A DNA stretch of 64,000 bases from Halomonas qaidamensis (GCF_025917315.1 NZ_CP080627.1:868001-932000); one strand, 5' to 3'. Shown: positions 8,144-18,489, counted from the first letter of the stretch. Notes: generated from the letters alone by a model not told the origin. Translations and numbers: made by a program.

Positions 8144-8186
8144 CCCAGGCACCTTACTGCTCGGCCTGTTTACCGAGCAGCTCCCA

Positions 8187-8912
8187 TCAGCTTGGCCGAC
8201 TTACTGTGTCGGCTTTTTCAATGGCCGTTTGCGACATTTCCATTCGATATCCTGACTGGTAAATGCTGCGAAGACGAAGCCCATGGCGACCATCTAACTC
8301 TAGCTTGCGTCGTAACCGACTGACATGGGTATCAACCGTGCGAGTAGAAACACTGCCTTTTATTCCCCATACCAATTCAAGTAAGTGGGCACGCGTTAAC
8401 AGTTTGTCAACTTTGGAGAAAAACAGCGTTGCCAGACAGTATTCCCGCTCGGTTAGTACCACTGATTTTCCTGCTACGCTAATAGTATGCTCTTCTGAAT
8501 TAATGGAAAAAACATCAGGGCAGCTCATGGCCGATTTAGGCGGCTCGTAGCCAGCGCGGCGGCCAAGCGCATTCACCCGTGCGATTAACTCTCTTGGCCG
8601 TAAAGGCTTAGCTAAAAAATCATCAGCCCCTTGCTCTAACGCTTGTACAACATCTTCCTCGTTTTGGCTGGCAGTAATAAACAGAATGGGGCCTAGCCAC
8701 CCATCGTTTTGGCGTAAATGACCTACCATATCCATACCGCAACCATCCGGCAGCCGCCAATCGATAATAAGAAAATCAAAGAGCGTTTCTTGGGTCGCTC
8801 GACGGAGTTCGCTGGCACGGCCAAACAGTGAAACTTGATGATCTGCAGATATAAGGCATTGTTCTATAAAAGATTGTTGGTCGAGGTCGTCCTCAAGCAC
8901 ACCGACATGCAT
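8187..8912 (-). CDS. OmpR/PhoB-family response regulator
   Basis: A 241-residue two-component regulator: receiver domain at residues 1-118 with acidic pocket EDD (7-9), phospho-acceptor D51 in IIDWRLPDG and K102 in FLAKPLRP, then a winged-helix DNA-binding domain from about 135 to 230 (VLTEREYCLATLFF, TRTVDTHVSRLRRKL). It is divergent from a periplasmic molybdopterin-fold protein and a hybrid histidine kinase at 9069-11911, its likely upstream partners through the kinase's HPt domain. That pairing is inferred from position. Target genes cannot be read from the sequence. Confidence 0.9.
   Translation of the reverse strand: MHVGVLEDDLDQQSFIEQCLISADHQVSLFGRASELRRATQETLFDFLIIDWRLPDGCGMDMVGHLRQNDGWLGPILFITASQNEEDVVQALEQGADDFLAKPLRPRELIARVNALGRRAGYEPPKSAMSCPDVFSINSEEHTISVAGKSVVLTEREYCLATLFFSKVDKLLTRAHLLELVWGIKGSVSTRTVDTHVSRLRRKLELDGRHGLRLRSIYQSGYRMEMSQTAIEKADTVSRPS
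8195..8218 (+). terminator. Intrinsic terminator downstream of arfA
   Basis: GCCGAC (8195-8200), seven-base loop, GTCGGC (8208-8213), then TTTTT. It overlaps the 3' end of the convergent response regulator. A second hairpin without a U-run, CTGCTCGG/CCGAGCAG (8157-8164 with 8173-8180), lies just before it. Confidence 0.75.
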
Positions 8913-9068
8913 AACGCGTTACCCACAATATACAGCGTGATAAGTTCCACACCGTTGAAATGATTGGCGATGGGGTCAATTCTAGTTTAATTAGTATGTC
9001 TGACACAAAGATTTACATTTAACGCTTGGTTCTGAGGGGTATACTGACTAAAAATGAGGAGGGTAATA

Positions 9069-9611
9069 ATGGCTAGGCAATTAAATAAAAAGCTACGCTG
9101 GTATGTCGCTAGTGTATGCATGGGGTTTGCAACAATAGTTTTTGCAACAATAAGTTTTGCAACAACGGCAAGTGCTTTCAATGCGCCAACCGGGCGAGTG
9201 GTTCTGGAAGTTGGTGGGAATATTGAGATAACCAATGTGGGTGACGAAGCGCATTTTGATAAAGCGATGCTTGAGGCATTGAGTCAACACACGACCATTA
9301 CCAGTACCCCTTGGCACGATGGCGTTGTGAGTTTTGAAGGCCCGCTAGGGCGCGCCATCTTAGAAGCTGTTGATGCAGATGGTGACCAGGTTAAGGTCAT
9401 TGCGCTAAATGACTATGCATCGTCTATTCCAGTGAGCGATTTTTACGATCACGATGTGATTTTGGCTATGAGTGCCGATGGAAAGCCTCTGCGCGTTAGA
9501 GACCACGGGCCGTTGTTTGTGATTTATCCTTTTGATGAAACGCCGTCTTTATTAAATGAAGAAATATTGACGCGCTCTGTGTGGCAAGTAAAACGTGTCG
9601 TCATAGAGTGA
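9069..9611 (+). CDS. Exported molybdopterin-binding-fold (SUOX-like) protein without cysteine
   Basis: A 180-residue protein with a signal peptide (basic start, hydrophobic stretch to about residue 32, TTASA cleavage region) and a compact domain of the sulfite-oxidase molybdopterin-binding type: GPLGRAILEAVDADG, ALNDYASSIPVSD, VRDHGPLFVIYPFD and a closing SVWQVKRVVI. The mature part contains no cysteine, so it lacks the residue that would bind molybdenum; an enzymatic role is unlikely unless the cofactor is held differently. Start chosen at 9069 after GAGGAGGGTAATA. It is followed 53 bases later by a hybrid histidine kinase, and small proteins of this type commonly sit beside kinases, suggesting a periplasmic sensing or ligand-binding role (inference). 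Confidence 0.7.
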   Translation: MARQLNKKLRWYVASVCMGFATIVFATISFATTASAFNAPTGRVVLEVGGNIEITNVGDEAHFDKAMLEALSQHTTITSTPWHDGVVSFEGPLGRAILEAVDADGDQVKVIALNDYASSIPVSDFYDHDVILAMSADGKPLRVRDHGPLFVIYPFDETPSLLNEEILTRSVWQVKRVVIE

Positions 9612-9664
9612 TGGCGACAGCATAAAAGAGGCGTTCAATAAGCTACTGCGGTCGGATAACTGTT

Positions 9665-11911
9665 ATGTTGCCAATCTTTAAGCACTATCTCTCACGCCGC
9701 GTCAGGGTCGCTACTTTCTCAGCGATCCTTTTTTTTCTATCGGCGATTATTACCGGCGGCGTTATCTTTCAACGACAGCATGCTATTGAAAATAGGTTGT
9801 TAGAAAATTTAGTGTGGGCAGGGTATCAGTTTGATAGAGAAGTACGGGAGTTTCATTTAACGCTAGTAGATAGTCAGGTTGGCAATGTATCTGTTGATGA
9901 TCTTTTACTTCGCTTTGAGATTTTATACAGTCGAAAAATGCTGTTCCAACAAGGAGAAATAAGTCTAGCTGTTGCAGAAATAGAGGGAGTCGATAGGTTG
10001 CTGGAGCAGGCTACTCTTCTTATTAATGACATGGACGACTTGCTAGAGCCCCAAAGAGATGCTTCAGAAGCAATTATCGAATCGGTCATGGTAGAAATGC
10101 TTGCTAAAACCGTCGAGCTACAGGGTTTGACGAGCAATGTGTTAATAGAAACTAATGCTAATGTAGCAAGTATGCGTAACCTTGAACGTGAAAGAATGAT
10201 ACAGCTTTATGGGCTTGCCTTAATGCTATTGCTTCTTCTCATGTTTTCGGGTGGGATGTTGGTGAACGCATTAATTAGAGAAGGGCGCATCAGTTTAGGA
10301 AAAGCCCACGCATTAGAAGTAAAAAGCCGTGAACTTAGAGAAACGGCTAAGAAAGCTGAAATAGCGAGCCAAGCTAAATCGGAGTTTATGGCAGTGATGA
10401 GCCATGAAATACGTACGCCGCTAAACGGCGTCGTGGGTATGGCGGATTTATTAAATTATGAAATTAACGAGCCAAAAGCTAAAGCCTATTTGTCTACGTT
10501 AAAACGCAGTGCAGAAAGTTTGCGTGCTGTGATCAACGATATACTAGATTACACTAAAATTGAAAGTGGAAGTTTAGACTTAGATGAGCGCGCCTTTGAT
10601 GTAAAAGCCTGCATTATTGAGCTTTGTACAGGCTATCAGCTGCAGGACAAAAATAAAAAGGTGACCTTCAGTTATTCTATTGACCCAGCACTGCCGCAAT
10701 TTATGTGTGGAGACATTGCACGGCTGCGGCAGGTAATGATGAATTTGATTAATAATGCGCTGAAATTTACGGATGAGGGGTTTGTCAAATTTCATGCGGC
10801 CCTTAAGGGTAACGATCAGCTATTTATAGAGATACGTGATACTGGTTGTGGTATTGCCACGGCTGATCAAGGGCGATTGTTTTCCGCTTTTTCGCAGGTA
10901 GATACCTCTATAGCGCGTCGACATGAAGGTACTGGCTTGGGGCTGGCAATCTGTAAACGGCTGGTGGAAGCGATGGGTGGTGAAATAGGGGTCACCAGTG
11001 AAGCTGGACTTGGTAGCCGATTTTGGTTTGTAGTGACGATGCCCTTAGCAGAGGGTGTGGAGGTTCTTCATCATAAAGAACCTCGACTAGAGCTGGCTGA
11101 AGACCACCATATTCTTATCGTAGAGGACAACCCGGTTAACCAAACAGTGGCAAATGTTATGCTCGAGCAGTTAGGACAGCGTAGTACGGTGGTAGAAAAT
11201 GGCTTTGCAGCACTTGAGTATTTGCAAGAACATGCTGCCCAGTTAGATTTAGTATTAATGGATATGCAGATGCCTATACTTGATGGTGTCGAAACCACTA
11301 AACGCTGGCGAGCCTTTGAAGCTGCCAATCAGTTACCACGCCTGCCAATTATCGCAATGACAGCGAATGTTATGGTTGAACACCGTGAACGCTGTATTGA
11401 AAGCGGCATGGATTGTATGATCCATAAACCTTTTACCCGGTCTGAGCTGTATCAAACGATTAGTCGCTATATCGTGGCGGGGACGGTTGAAGTGCCCCCT
11501 CACGAGTACTCAAGTCAACCGGCACAACAGGTATTACACTGCCAAAACGAAGTGCTTAACGATGAGCAAATTTTGGACCCTTATATTTGCAATGAATTGA
11601 GAGAGACGTTCGAGTCAACGCCACTTAATACGTTGTTAGCCGCTTTTTTTACCCGCTTAAATGAACGTCTGGAGAAGCTCTCTCGCTATTGTGAGAGCGA
11701 ACAAAGAGAAGCACTACGCGATGAAGCGCACTCTTTAAAAGGAGCTGCAGCGTCTTTGGGCTGTCTTGCCATTGCAGAACAAGCTAGGCAACTAGAAGAG
11801 TCCGCTTTCAATGCAGCAACATCCGAATTAGCTAAAAACGTTAATGCTCTCGTGCAGTTACGCGAAAAATCGCAACGGGCCTTAGCTGATGCAGGCTTGT
11901 TAGCTCTTTAG
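9665..11911 (+). CDS. Hybrid sensor histidine kinase with receiver and HPt domains
   Basis: A 748-residue inner-membrane phosphorelay kinase. TM1 at about 16-36 and TM2 at about 181-199 flank a periplasmic helical region of about 145 residues without a recognisable ligand domain. The cytoplasmic part has HisKA with H246 in [11 protein letters not shown], an ATPase domain (NALKFTDEG near 363, DTGCGIA near 391, [12 protein letters not shown] near 421), a receiver with D532 in [11 protein letters not shown] and K587, and a C-terminal HPt with H688 in [12 protein letters not shown]. It probably receives a signal from the preceding periplasmic protein and passes phosphate to the OmpR-type regulator at 8187-8912 and perhaps to the REC-EAL protein at 11908-13068. 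Its stop codon overlaps the stop of that convergent gene by four bases. Confidence 0.93.
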   Translation: MLPIFKHYLSRRVRVATFSAILFFLSAIITGGVIFQRQHAIENRLLENLVWAGYQFDREVREFHLTLVDSQVGNVSVDDLLLRFEILYSRKMLFQQGEISLAVAEIEGVDRLLEQATLLINDMDDLLEPQRDASEAIIESVMVEMLAKTVELQGLTSNVLIETNANVASMRNLERERMIQLYGLALMLLLLLMFSGGMLVNALIREGRISLGKAHALEVKSRELRETAKKAEIASQAKSEFMAVMSHEIRTPLNGVVGMADLLNYEINEPKAKAYLSTLKRSAESLRAVINDILDYTKIESGSLDLDERAFDVKACIIELCTGYQLQDKNKKVTFSYSIDPALPQFMCGDIARLRQVMMNLINNALKFTDEGFVKFHAALKGNDQLFIEIRDTGCGIATADQGRLFSAFSQVDTSIARRHEGTGLGLAICKRLVEAMGGEIGVTSEAGLGSRFWFVVTMPLAEGVEVLHHKEPRLELAEDHHILIVEDNPVNQTVANVMLEQLGQRSTVVENGFAALEYLQEHAAQLDLVLMDMQMPILDGVETTKRWRAFEAANQLPRLPIIAMTANVMVEHRERCIESGMDCMIHKPFTRSELYQTISRYIVAGTVEVPPHEYSSQPAQQVLHCQNEVLNDEQILDPYICNELRETFESTPLNTLLAAFFTRLNERLEKLSRYCESEQREALRDEAHSLKGAAASLGCLAIAEQARQLEESAFNAATSELAKNVNALVQLREKSQRALADAGLLAL

Positions 11912-13068
11912 TTGTGGGTAAGTTTCGTGAGTGTTTTAGCCATCCAGTCGTTGAATGCCTGAGCGGTTAAAGGACGGGAAATAAAATAGCCTTGCCCAAC
12001 TGGGCAGCCAGCGTCTATTAGCAGTGCTTGCTGGGCTTCATTTTCAATGCCTTCAGCGACGACGGTCATACCTAGTTGTTTGCCGAGATCAACAACCGAC
12101 AGGGTAATTGCCAGTGCACGGCTATCATGATCAATGAGCGATACGAAACTACGGTCAACTTTTAATTCATTAAATGGTAGCCGATACAGTTGTATGAGTG
12201 ATGAGTAACCCGTGCCAAAGTCATCAAGTGCTAACCTGCAACCGCGCTGGCGTAGAGCTTCTAGAATATGGCGCGCATAGCCAAGACATTCAACACCTAC
12301 CGACTCTGTTAGCTCCAGGGTAAGGTAGTGAAGCGAAGCAGTACGGTGTTTGGTCAGCTCATCAAATTTTTCTAGCATATGCTCAGATTGTAAAAATGCG
12401 GCTGGCACATTGACCGCAATTTGGAGATCCCAGCCGCGCGCCTGCCACCGTTCTTGCTGAGCAAAAGCAAGTTTAAGAATGCACCACGTGAGAGGCCCCA
12501 TTAGCCCACTCTTTTCTGCTAATGGAATAAAGGTATCTGGGTATAGCATACCGCGCTGGGGGTCTTCCCAGCGCACAAGCGCTTCTACGCCGATGATGTG
12601 CCCAGTCTGTAAGTTTTTCTTAGGCTGGAAGACTAAATAGAGATGCCCTGCTTGAATAGCATTTGCCAGCTCATCACGGGTAGGGGGCTTAGGTAATGCC
12701 TGTAGCTGCTCAAGAAATGGTGAGAGACCCGTAAGAAGTTTGGCTTTAGGCAGAAAACCAAGCATTTTCAAGCCTCTGGCTCTACCCGCAGCAATAGCAT
12801 GAGACGCTGTTTCTTCCGAACAACTGCTAAGTAAGAGAATAGCCGCGTTCAGGCGTAAATCATAAAGATAATCAAGAATATCCAGCCCGGTAAATTCGCC
12901 CAGACCAAAATCAAGTAAAATTAGTTCAGCATCCAGTAACGCAGGTCTTCTAGCCAACTCGCCCAAGCTGCCAGCTGTTACTACCTCGTATCCACGCTTA
13001 CAGAGCAACATCTTACCCAGTAGCTGCACATCACTGTCATCATCAATGACCAACGCACTCAACGGCAT
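11908..13068 (-). CDS. Response regulator with EAL domain (cyclic di-GMP phosphodiesterase)
   Basis: A 386-residue cytoplasmic protein: N-terminal receiver (VIDDD at 7-11, acceptor D53 in [10 protein letters not shown]107-K110 region) and an EAL domain from about 135. The catalytic set looks intact: EALVRW at 162-167, NVPAAF near 219, ELTES near 251, [10 protein letters not shown] at 281-290, KVDRSF and EGIE. It should hydrolyse cyclic di-GMP under control of phosphorylation. Start taken at 13068, after GAAGGAAGAGTT; an in-frame GTG six codons upstream overlaps that ribosome binding site. It is convergent with the hybrid kinase, overlapping by four bases. The 290 bases upstream (13069-13359) show nothing beyond a short AT-rich inverted repeat at 13337-13355. 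Confidence 0.9.
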   Translation of the reverse strand: MPLSALVIDDDSDVQLLGKMLLCKRGYEVVTAGSLGELARRPALLDAELILLDFGLGEFTGLDILDYLYDLRLNAAILLLSSCSEETASHAIAAGRARGLKMLGFLPKAKLLTGLSPFLEQLQALPKPPTRDELANAIQAGHLYLVFQPKKNLQTGHIIGVEALVRWEDPQRGMLYPDTFIPLAEKSGLMGPLTWCILKLAFAQQERWQARGWDLQIAVNVPAAFLQSEHMLEKFDELTKHRTASLHYLTLELTESVGVECLGYARHILEALRQRGCRLALDDFGTGYSSLIQLYRLPFNELKVDRSFVSLIDHDSRALAITLSVVDLGKQLGMTVVAEGIENEAQQALLIDAGCPVGQGYFISRPLTAQAFNDWMAKTLTKLTHN

Positions 13069-13359
13069 AACTCTTCCTTCAACCACTCACCACGCAACGA
13101 CTTCTGAGCATAGGCGTTTTTATTTTCTAGTGTGCACCGCTATTGAAAACGGCATCAGTCATTTACCAGCTTTTGGGTACTTCTCTAGGTCTAGGGAATA
13201 TGACGTATCTTGTTCCTCTAGAATAGACAAATGTTAATAAACAATAACTAGAAAGTGAGCGAGGGTCGATAGGGAAGGCTTTTATGTAACCTTTTTTAAC
13301 TTTTTGGTCTCGATAATGGTGTGAAATTGCCCTTAATAGTAATAATTGTTATTACTTTT

Positions 13360-15207
13360 TTATTGATAGCCTTCTGCCTGCAGATGAAATAATGAAGCAT
13401 ACCGACCATTCACTGCTAGCAGTTCTTCATGGGTGCCACGCTCAATAATCGCCCCTTGATCGATCACAATGATCTGGTCGGCACTGCGCACCGTCGAAAA
13501 ACGGTGAGAAATTAAAATCGTCATTTTATCGCGGCTGTGCTCACGAAAACGCGCAAAGACTTCTGCTTCGGCGGCGGCATCCATCGCTGCGGTAGGCTCA
13601 TCCAGCACTAAAATATCGGCATTTTTCCGCATGTAGGCGCGCGACAGCGCTACTTTTTGCCACTGGCCACCTGACAACTCCTGGCCATTTTTAAACCAGC
13701 GCCCTAACTGGGTTTGGTAGCCATCAGGCATGCGGTCAATAAAGCCATCGGCCATGCCTTCATGGGCCGCCTGGTGCCAGCGCTGTTCATCGCTAAAGGC
13801 CTGGGTGTCTCCCACGCCTAAGTTTTCCCCCACTGTCAGCTGGTAACGTACAAAATCCTGAAAAATCACGCCCACCCGTTCCCGTAATGCTTGGGTATTC
13901 CAATGGTTGAGGTCGCTACCATCCAGCAGAATACGCCCTTTGGTGGGGTGGTAAAGCCGTGTTAATAGCTTAATCAGCGTGGTTTTTCCTGAACCGTTTT
14001 CGCCAACGAGTGCAATGCTGTTGCCTGGGGCTAAGTGCAAAGAAATATCGTGCAGTACCTCGCTGCCACCTGGGTAGGAAAAGCTGACGTGCTCAAAGCG
14101 AAGCCCGTCGCCAGGTATTGCGCCCTGGGTGAGGTGGCCTCCTTCGGCTTCCGTTGGCTGCTCTAGGTATTCGTAAAGGTTCGATAAGTAGAGGTTATCT
14201 TCGTACATGCCGCTAATGGCTGTCAGGCTTGCCGATAACGCTCCCTGGCCTTGTTTAAATACCATTAAGTACATGGTCATTTGTCCAAGTGTCAGTGCCC
14301 CGGCCACCGTTTCGACCACCACCCAGCCGTAAGCGGCGTAAAACGTCAGTGTGCCCAATAAACCGAGAATAAAACCCCAGCTTTCCCTGCGTAACGTGAG
14401 GCGGCGGTCTTCGGCAAACAGCCGGGTGAATATATCTCGGTAGCGCTGCAGGAACAGGCCTTCAAGGCCGAAGAGTTTTACTTCTTTAATGCTGTCTTCT
14501 CGGGCCAGCACGGTTTCCAGGTACATCTGCATGCGGGTTTGCGGTGAACGCCAGCGAAATAGCCGGAAGGCATCGCCGGAAAACTTTGCCTCCGAGAGAA
14601 ACACCGGTAGGGCGCCTGCTACTAAAATGAGCAGCGCCCAGGGCGAAAACTGGACGAGCAAAAAACCAAAACTAGCCAGTGAAATAGCATTTTGCAGCAA
14701 TCCGAAGGTTTTATTCACTAGCGCGAGTGGGCGGGTAGATGCTTCGCGGCGTGCGCGAGTGAGTTTGTCGTAAAGCTCTGAATCTTCAAATTGACTAAGC
14801 GAAAGCGTGCCCGCTTTCTCAAGAATCATCACATTGACCTTCTGGCCTAGTAGCGCACGCAGCAGCGATTGTTGGGCTGACAGGCCGCGCTGAGCCAGCG
14901 CGATCAGCGCAATAATAAGGCCTTCCAAGGCCACTAAACCCAAGACCGGTGTTAACGTTTCCCATAGGTTGACACTGTTTGAAGATTGATGGCTTTCCAT
15001 TGCTGCCACCACGCCATCAACAATCAGCTGGCCTACCCAGGCGGCCACGGCAGGCAGTACGCCTGCCACCAGGGTGCATAACGCTAAGCCAAGCATCATC
15101 CAGCGGGAAGTTTCCCACACTAGGGCGAGTGCTCGTCGGCTATAGCGAAAAACGCTAAAAAAACCGCTGAAGGGGGAGTGAGCGGGAGCAGAAGGGGGTG
15201 GTGTCAT
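13360..15207 (-). CDS. ABC transporter, fused permease and ATPase
   Basis: A 615-residue half-transporter of the exporter type. An N-terminal membrane domain with about six helices (residues 30-340) is followed by a nucleotide-binding domain: Walker A GENGSGKTTL near residue 420, Q-loop VIFQDF, signature LSGGQ near 525, Walker B ILVLDEPTAAMD near 545 and the switch histidine in ISHRFSTV. It would work as a homodimer pumping a hydrophobic or peptide substrate out of the cytoplasm; nothing nearby shows which. No strong ribosome binding site precedes the ATG. Upstream, 15208-15321 holds an inverted repeat (CCTACAGCC/GGCTGTAGG) between this gene and the gamma-glutamyltransferase. Confidence 0.88.
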   Translation of the reverse strand: MTPPPSAPAHSPFSGFFSVFRYSRRALALVWETSRWMMLGLALCTLVAGVLPAVAAWVGQLIVDGVVAAMESHQSSNSVNLWETLTPVLGLVALEGLIIALIALAQRGLSAQQSLLRALLGQKVNVMILEKAGTLSLSQFEDSELYDKLTRARREASTRPLALVNKTFGLLQNAISLASFGFLLVQFSPWALLILVAGALPVFLSEAKFSGDAFRLFRWRSPQTRMQMYLETVLAREDSIKEVKLFGLEGLFLQRYRDIFTRLFAEDRRLTLRRESWGFILGLLGTLTFYAAYGWVVVETVAGALTLGQMTMYLMVFKQGQGALSASLTAISGMYEDNLYLSNLYEYLEQPTEAEGGHLTQGAIPGDGLRFEHVSFSYPGGSEVLHDISLHLAPGNSIALVGENGSGKTTLIKLLTRLYHPTKGRILLDGSDLNHWNTQALRERVGVIFQDFVRYQLTVGENLGVGDTQAFSDEQRWHQAAHEGMADGFIDRMPDGYQTQLGRWFKNGQELSGGQWQKVALSRAYMRKNADILVLDEPTAAMDAAAEAEVFARFREHSRDKMTILISHRFSTVRSADQIIVIDQGAIIERGTHEELLAVNGRYASLFHLQAEGYQ

Positions 15208-15270
15208 TAGTTAGCAACATAGCTTTTAAAGAAGAGTGCCATGATGCGATGCTTTGGCGTTGATAGCCAG

Positions 15271-15308
15271 CCTACAGCCGTGCAGACAATCAACCGCATG
15301 GCTGTAGG
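15271..15308 (-). repeat. Inverted repeat downstream of the gamma-glutamyltransferase gene
   Basis: CCTACAGCC (15271-15279) and GGCTGTAGG (15300-15308) form a nine-pair stem with a 20-base loop just after the stop codon at 15322. There is no U-run, so it may stabilise or end the operon transcript but is not a standard intrinsic terminator. Confidence 0.5.
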
Positions 15309-15321
15309 TGGTTAAACAAAC

Positions 15322-16932
15322 TTAAAGTGGCAATACAGCGCCATCAGTACGTGGTTCAGTACCGCCTTGCAATACGCCGCTGTCGGGGTCGCGCAGTATA
15401 ATCTGGCCACGGCCAAAGCTGATCGAATCAGCTACTTTAACAATGTGATGCCCGCGACGTGCCAGCGCCAGGGCAAGGTGGTTGGGAAAGTCGGCTTCAA
15501 CTTCCACGGTGGTGCCTTTGGTCCACTTCCAGCGTGGCATATCTAGCGCTGCCTGGGGGTTTAAGTGGTCTTCCAACATGGCGGTTACTACCTGTAACTG
15601 TCCTTGCGGTTGCATATAACCGCCCATCACGCCAAACGGCCCAACGGCTTGGTTATCCTTGGTAATAAAACCAGGAATAATGGTGTGGTAGGTGCGTTTG
15701 CCGGGGGCTAATGCATTGGCATGTTCAGGGTCTAGGGAGAACGACCAGCCGCGGTTTTGCAGGCTAATGCCGGTGCCTGGAACCACCATGCCAGAGCCGA
15801 AGCCTTTAAAATTACTCTGGATAAACGACACCATATTGCCGTCGCTGTCGGCGGTTGCAAGATACACGGTGCCGCCTTGTAAGGGGTTGCCGTGGACAGG
15901 ATCAACTGCCTGCTCGCCAATCAGCGCGGCTCGCGTTTTCAAATAGTTGTCATCAAGCATCTGCTCGGTGGTAGGTGCCATGTCAGCACGCTCAGTAATA
16001 TGTTTGAAACCATCCATGTAGGCCAGTTTCGTTGCTTCAATGCGACGGTGGAGAGTTTCTAAGGTGTCACCTGGACAGGCTTCTAAACGTTCTAACATAC
16101 CGAGCGCCTGGAGCACGATCATACCGCTGCCGTTGGGGGGGATCTCCCAAATATCGTGTCCTTTATAGCGAACGCTAATGGGGTCTACCCATTCAGGCTG
16201 GTAAGCGGCAAGGTCTTCTTTTCGCAGCAAACCACCATTTTCGCGGGAAAAGGCGTCAATTGTTTCTGCCAGTTCGCCTTGGTAGAAAGCCTTGGCGTTT
16301 GTGTTCGCAATGGCGTGTAAGCTTTTGGCGTGATCAGGTGATGACCATAGCTCGCCAGGACGAGGCGCATGACCCTTTGGCGCGAAGGTCGCAAACCAAG
16401 GTTGGAAAGATGCCTCGTGGTAAGCCGAGTAGGTATCGAAGGCTTCTTGCCACATTTGATGAATAACCGGGGTGACGGCAAAGCCTTCTTCTGCCAAAGC
16501 AATGGCTGGGGCTAATAGCTGTGCAAATGGCAGCTTGCCAAAGCGTTCGGAAAGCGCAGCCCACGCGGCGGGTGCTCCAGGTACGGTAACTGGCAGCATA
16601 CCGTGGTTGGGTATCGTGTCATGGCCGAGTGCTTTCAGGGCGTCGATAGTCGCTGCTTGAGGGGCTGGGCCACTGGCGTTAAGGCCATGCAGCTTGCCAT
16701 TCACCCACACAATGGCGAAGGCATCGCTGCCAATGCCGTTGGAGGTCGGTTCTACCACGGTGAGCGCTGCGGCGGTGGCAATGGCCGCATCAATAGCATT
16801 GCCTCCCTGCTGTAAAATGCTAATACCTACCTGGGCAGCTAATGGCTGTGAGGTTGCCACCATGCCGCGTTTGCCAAAAGTGGCCATGCGGCGAGAGGCG
16901 CTTGGGTAGTAAAGGGCATTGTGTTGCATCAT
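15322..16932 (-). CDS. Gamma-glutamyltransferase family protein
   Basis: A 536-residue N-terminal nucleophile hydrolase of the gamma-glutamyltransferase family. The predicted autocleavage and nucleophile threonine is T355 in LQGGTVYLATAD; GGNAIDAAIATAAAL (43-57), NGIGSDAF (65-72) and IPPNGSG (264-270) are typical of the family. No signal peptide is seen, so the protein is probably cytoplasmic, unlike the periplasmic Ggt of E. coli. Two ATGs are adjacent (16932, 16929); the second has slightly better spacing from AGGA. It is last in an operon with TctCBA and two ChrA-like proteins, which points to hydrolysis of an imported amide or gamma-glutamyl compound (inference). Confidence 0.85.
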   Translation of the reverse strand: MMQHNALYYPSASRRMATFGKRGMVATSQPLAAQVGISILQQGGNAIDAAIATAAALTVVEPTSNGIGSDAFAIVWVNGKLHGLNASGPAPQAATIDALKALGHDTIPNHGMLPVTVPGAPAAWAALSERFGKLPFAQLLAPAIALAEEGFAVTPVIHQMWQEAFDTYSAYHEASFQPWFATFAPKGHAPRPGELWSSPDHAKSLHAIANTNAKAFYQGELAETIDAFSRENGGLLRKEDLAAYQPEWVDPISVRYKGHDIWEIPPNGSGMIVLQALGMLERLEACPGDTLETLHRRIEATKLAYMDGFKHITERADMAPTTEQMLDDNYLKTRAALIGEQAVDPVHGNPLQGGTVYLATADSDGNMVSFIQSNFKGFGSGMVVPGTGISLQNRGWSFSLDPEHANALAPGKRTYHTIIPGFITKDNQAVGPFGVMGGYMQPQGQLQVVTAMLEDHLNPQAALDMPRWKWTKGTTVEVEADFPNHLALALARRGHHIVKVADSISFGRGQIILRDPDSGVLQGGTEPRTDGAVLPL

Positions 16933-16964
16933 AAAATCCTTTGCAGCGGCATAAGAAAAACTAT

Positions 16965-18473
16965 TTATGGCGATGGAGTGGCTTGTTGAAGGCGCTTAAC
17001 TTTGCGGTCTTGGTAAAGTGAGAACACCACCGAAGCAACGGCTAGTGCCAAAAACAGGGCAGAAAGCGGCCGTGTTAAAAAAGTCAGCCAGTTGGGGTCG
17101 AGTTCCAAGGCGCGGAATAACTGGCGCTCTAGATTATTGCCTAGCACAACCCCCAGAATTAACGGGGTAAGCGGCACGCCTGCTTTCCACAGCAGATAGC
17201 CAATCACGCCAAAAATAAACAGTACCCAAATATCGAATACATTGTTGTTTAATGCATAAGCACCGATGGCACACAGCATCAGAACAACCGGTACCAGGAT
17301 TTGCTGAGGGATAAGGGATATTTTGGCGAACCAGCGCACCAGCAGAAGGTTGCATAGCACCATTGCAATGGCGCCAATTAATAGGCTGGCGTAAATAGCT
17401 CCCACCAGAACCGGGTTTTGTTCAAACATCATTGGCCCTGGGGTAATGCCGTGAAGAATGAGCACACCCATCATAATAGCCATTGGCAGGTCGCCAGGAA
17501 TGCCCAGCGCCAGTGTGGGAACGAATGCACCACCGGCAACGGCACTGTTTGAGGCTTCCGAGGCGACAATACCGCTAGGTGTGCCTTTACCAAATTCTTC
17601 AGGACGGCGTGAAAACTTTTTAGCTTGATCGTAGCTTACAAAATTAGCCACGGTGCCGCCGGTGCCGGGTAGCGCACCAATTAAGCTACCAATCAGTGAG
17701 GAGCGCAGCGTATTGAGCTTTTGGCCGGCCATATCCTTCATAATCAAACGATAAGGAATAGTGACGTTAGTATCGACGCTTTTTCCATTAGTGCCCTCAT
17801 CGCGCATCTTTTCGATATTGCCGAGCAGCTGTGAAAAGGCGAATACGCCAATCATTACAGGCAGCATTTCGAAACCCGAACTTAGCGCGGGTAGGTCGAA
17901 GTCAAAGCGCAAATTGCTGTTACGATCGTAACCGACTGTGGTGATGAGTAGCCCGATGGCCGCCGCCAGTAGCCCTTTTAACAGAGCCCCGTTGGAAAGC
18001 CCTGCGACCAGCGTTAATGCAAAAACAATCAGCGCAGTAATTTCCCATGGGCGAAAGTTCATACTGAAGCTGGCGATTAAAGGGCCAAAAAAGACCAGTA
18101 CAGCAACGCTAATCAGCGTGCCAAGAAACGATGCCATCACGCCAATGCCTAAAGCACGGCCCGGTTCTCCACGTTGCGCCATGGGGTAGCCGTCATAAAC
18201 GGTGGTGATTGAGGAAGGCGTTCCAGGTATCCCCAGCATTACGCCAGATACAATACCGCCTGAGTAACCGCCGACAAAAACCCCAACCATTAGGGAAACG
18301 CCGCTGACAGGATCCATGGCGAAGGTAAAGGGAAACACCACCAGAATCGCCATTGTCACGGTAAAGCCAGGAATGCTGCCTCCAACAATACCGAAAAGAA
18401 CGCCAAGAATGATTAACCCCATAACAGCAGGACTGCCCACTTCTGTCAGCGCTTGAAGAAAAAAGTCGCTCAT
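16965..18473 (-). CDS. tctA: Tripartite tricarboxylate transporter, large permease TctA
   Basis: A 502-residue inner-membrane protein with about 11-12 helices, the large permease of a TctABC solute transporter. The TctA signature region GIPGFTVTMAILVVFPFTF-like near residue 35, VMLGIPGTPSSITTVYDGYPMA near 95 (glycine/proline loop) and a repeat LGIPGDLPMAIMMG near 325 are visible. Start taken at 18473, preceded by GAGGAATCACAA; the upstream in-frame ATG at 18506 overlaps the end of tctB. It lies 16 bases after tctB and 32 before the gamma-glutamyltransferase gene. Members transport carboxylates; the actual substrate is unknown. Confidence 0.92.
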   Translation of the reverse strand: MSDFFLQALTEVGSPAVMGLIILGVLFGIVGGSIPGFTVTMAILVVFPFTFAMDPVSGVSLMVGVFVGGYSGGIVSGVMLGIPGTPSSITTVYDGYPMAQRGEPGRALGIGVMASFLGTLISVAVLVFFGPLIASFSMNFRPWEITALIVFALTLVAGLSNGALLKGLLAAAIGLLITTVGYDRNSNLRFDFDLPALSSGFEMLPVMIGVFAFSQLLGNIEKMRDEGTNGKSVDTNVTIPYRLIMKDMAGQKLNTLRSSLIGSLIGALPGTGGTVANFVSYDQAKKFSRRPEEFGKGTPSGIVASEASNSAVAGGAFVPTLALGIPGDLPMAIMMGVLILHGITPGPMMFEQNPVLVGAIYASLLIGAIAMVLCNLLLVRWFAKISLIPQQILVPVVLMLCAIGAYALNNNVFDIWVLFIFGVIGYLLWKAGVPLTPLILGVVLGNNLERQLFRALELDPNWLTFLTRPLSALFLALAVASVVFSLYQDRKVKRLQQATPSP

Positions 18474-18489
18474 TTGTGATTCCTCACCA

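Noticed and set aside
13337..13362. AT-only hairpin followed by T-run between the EAL and ABC genes
   Set aside because: AGTAATAA/TTATTACT is too weak and no plus-strand gene ends there.
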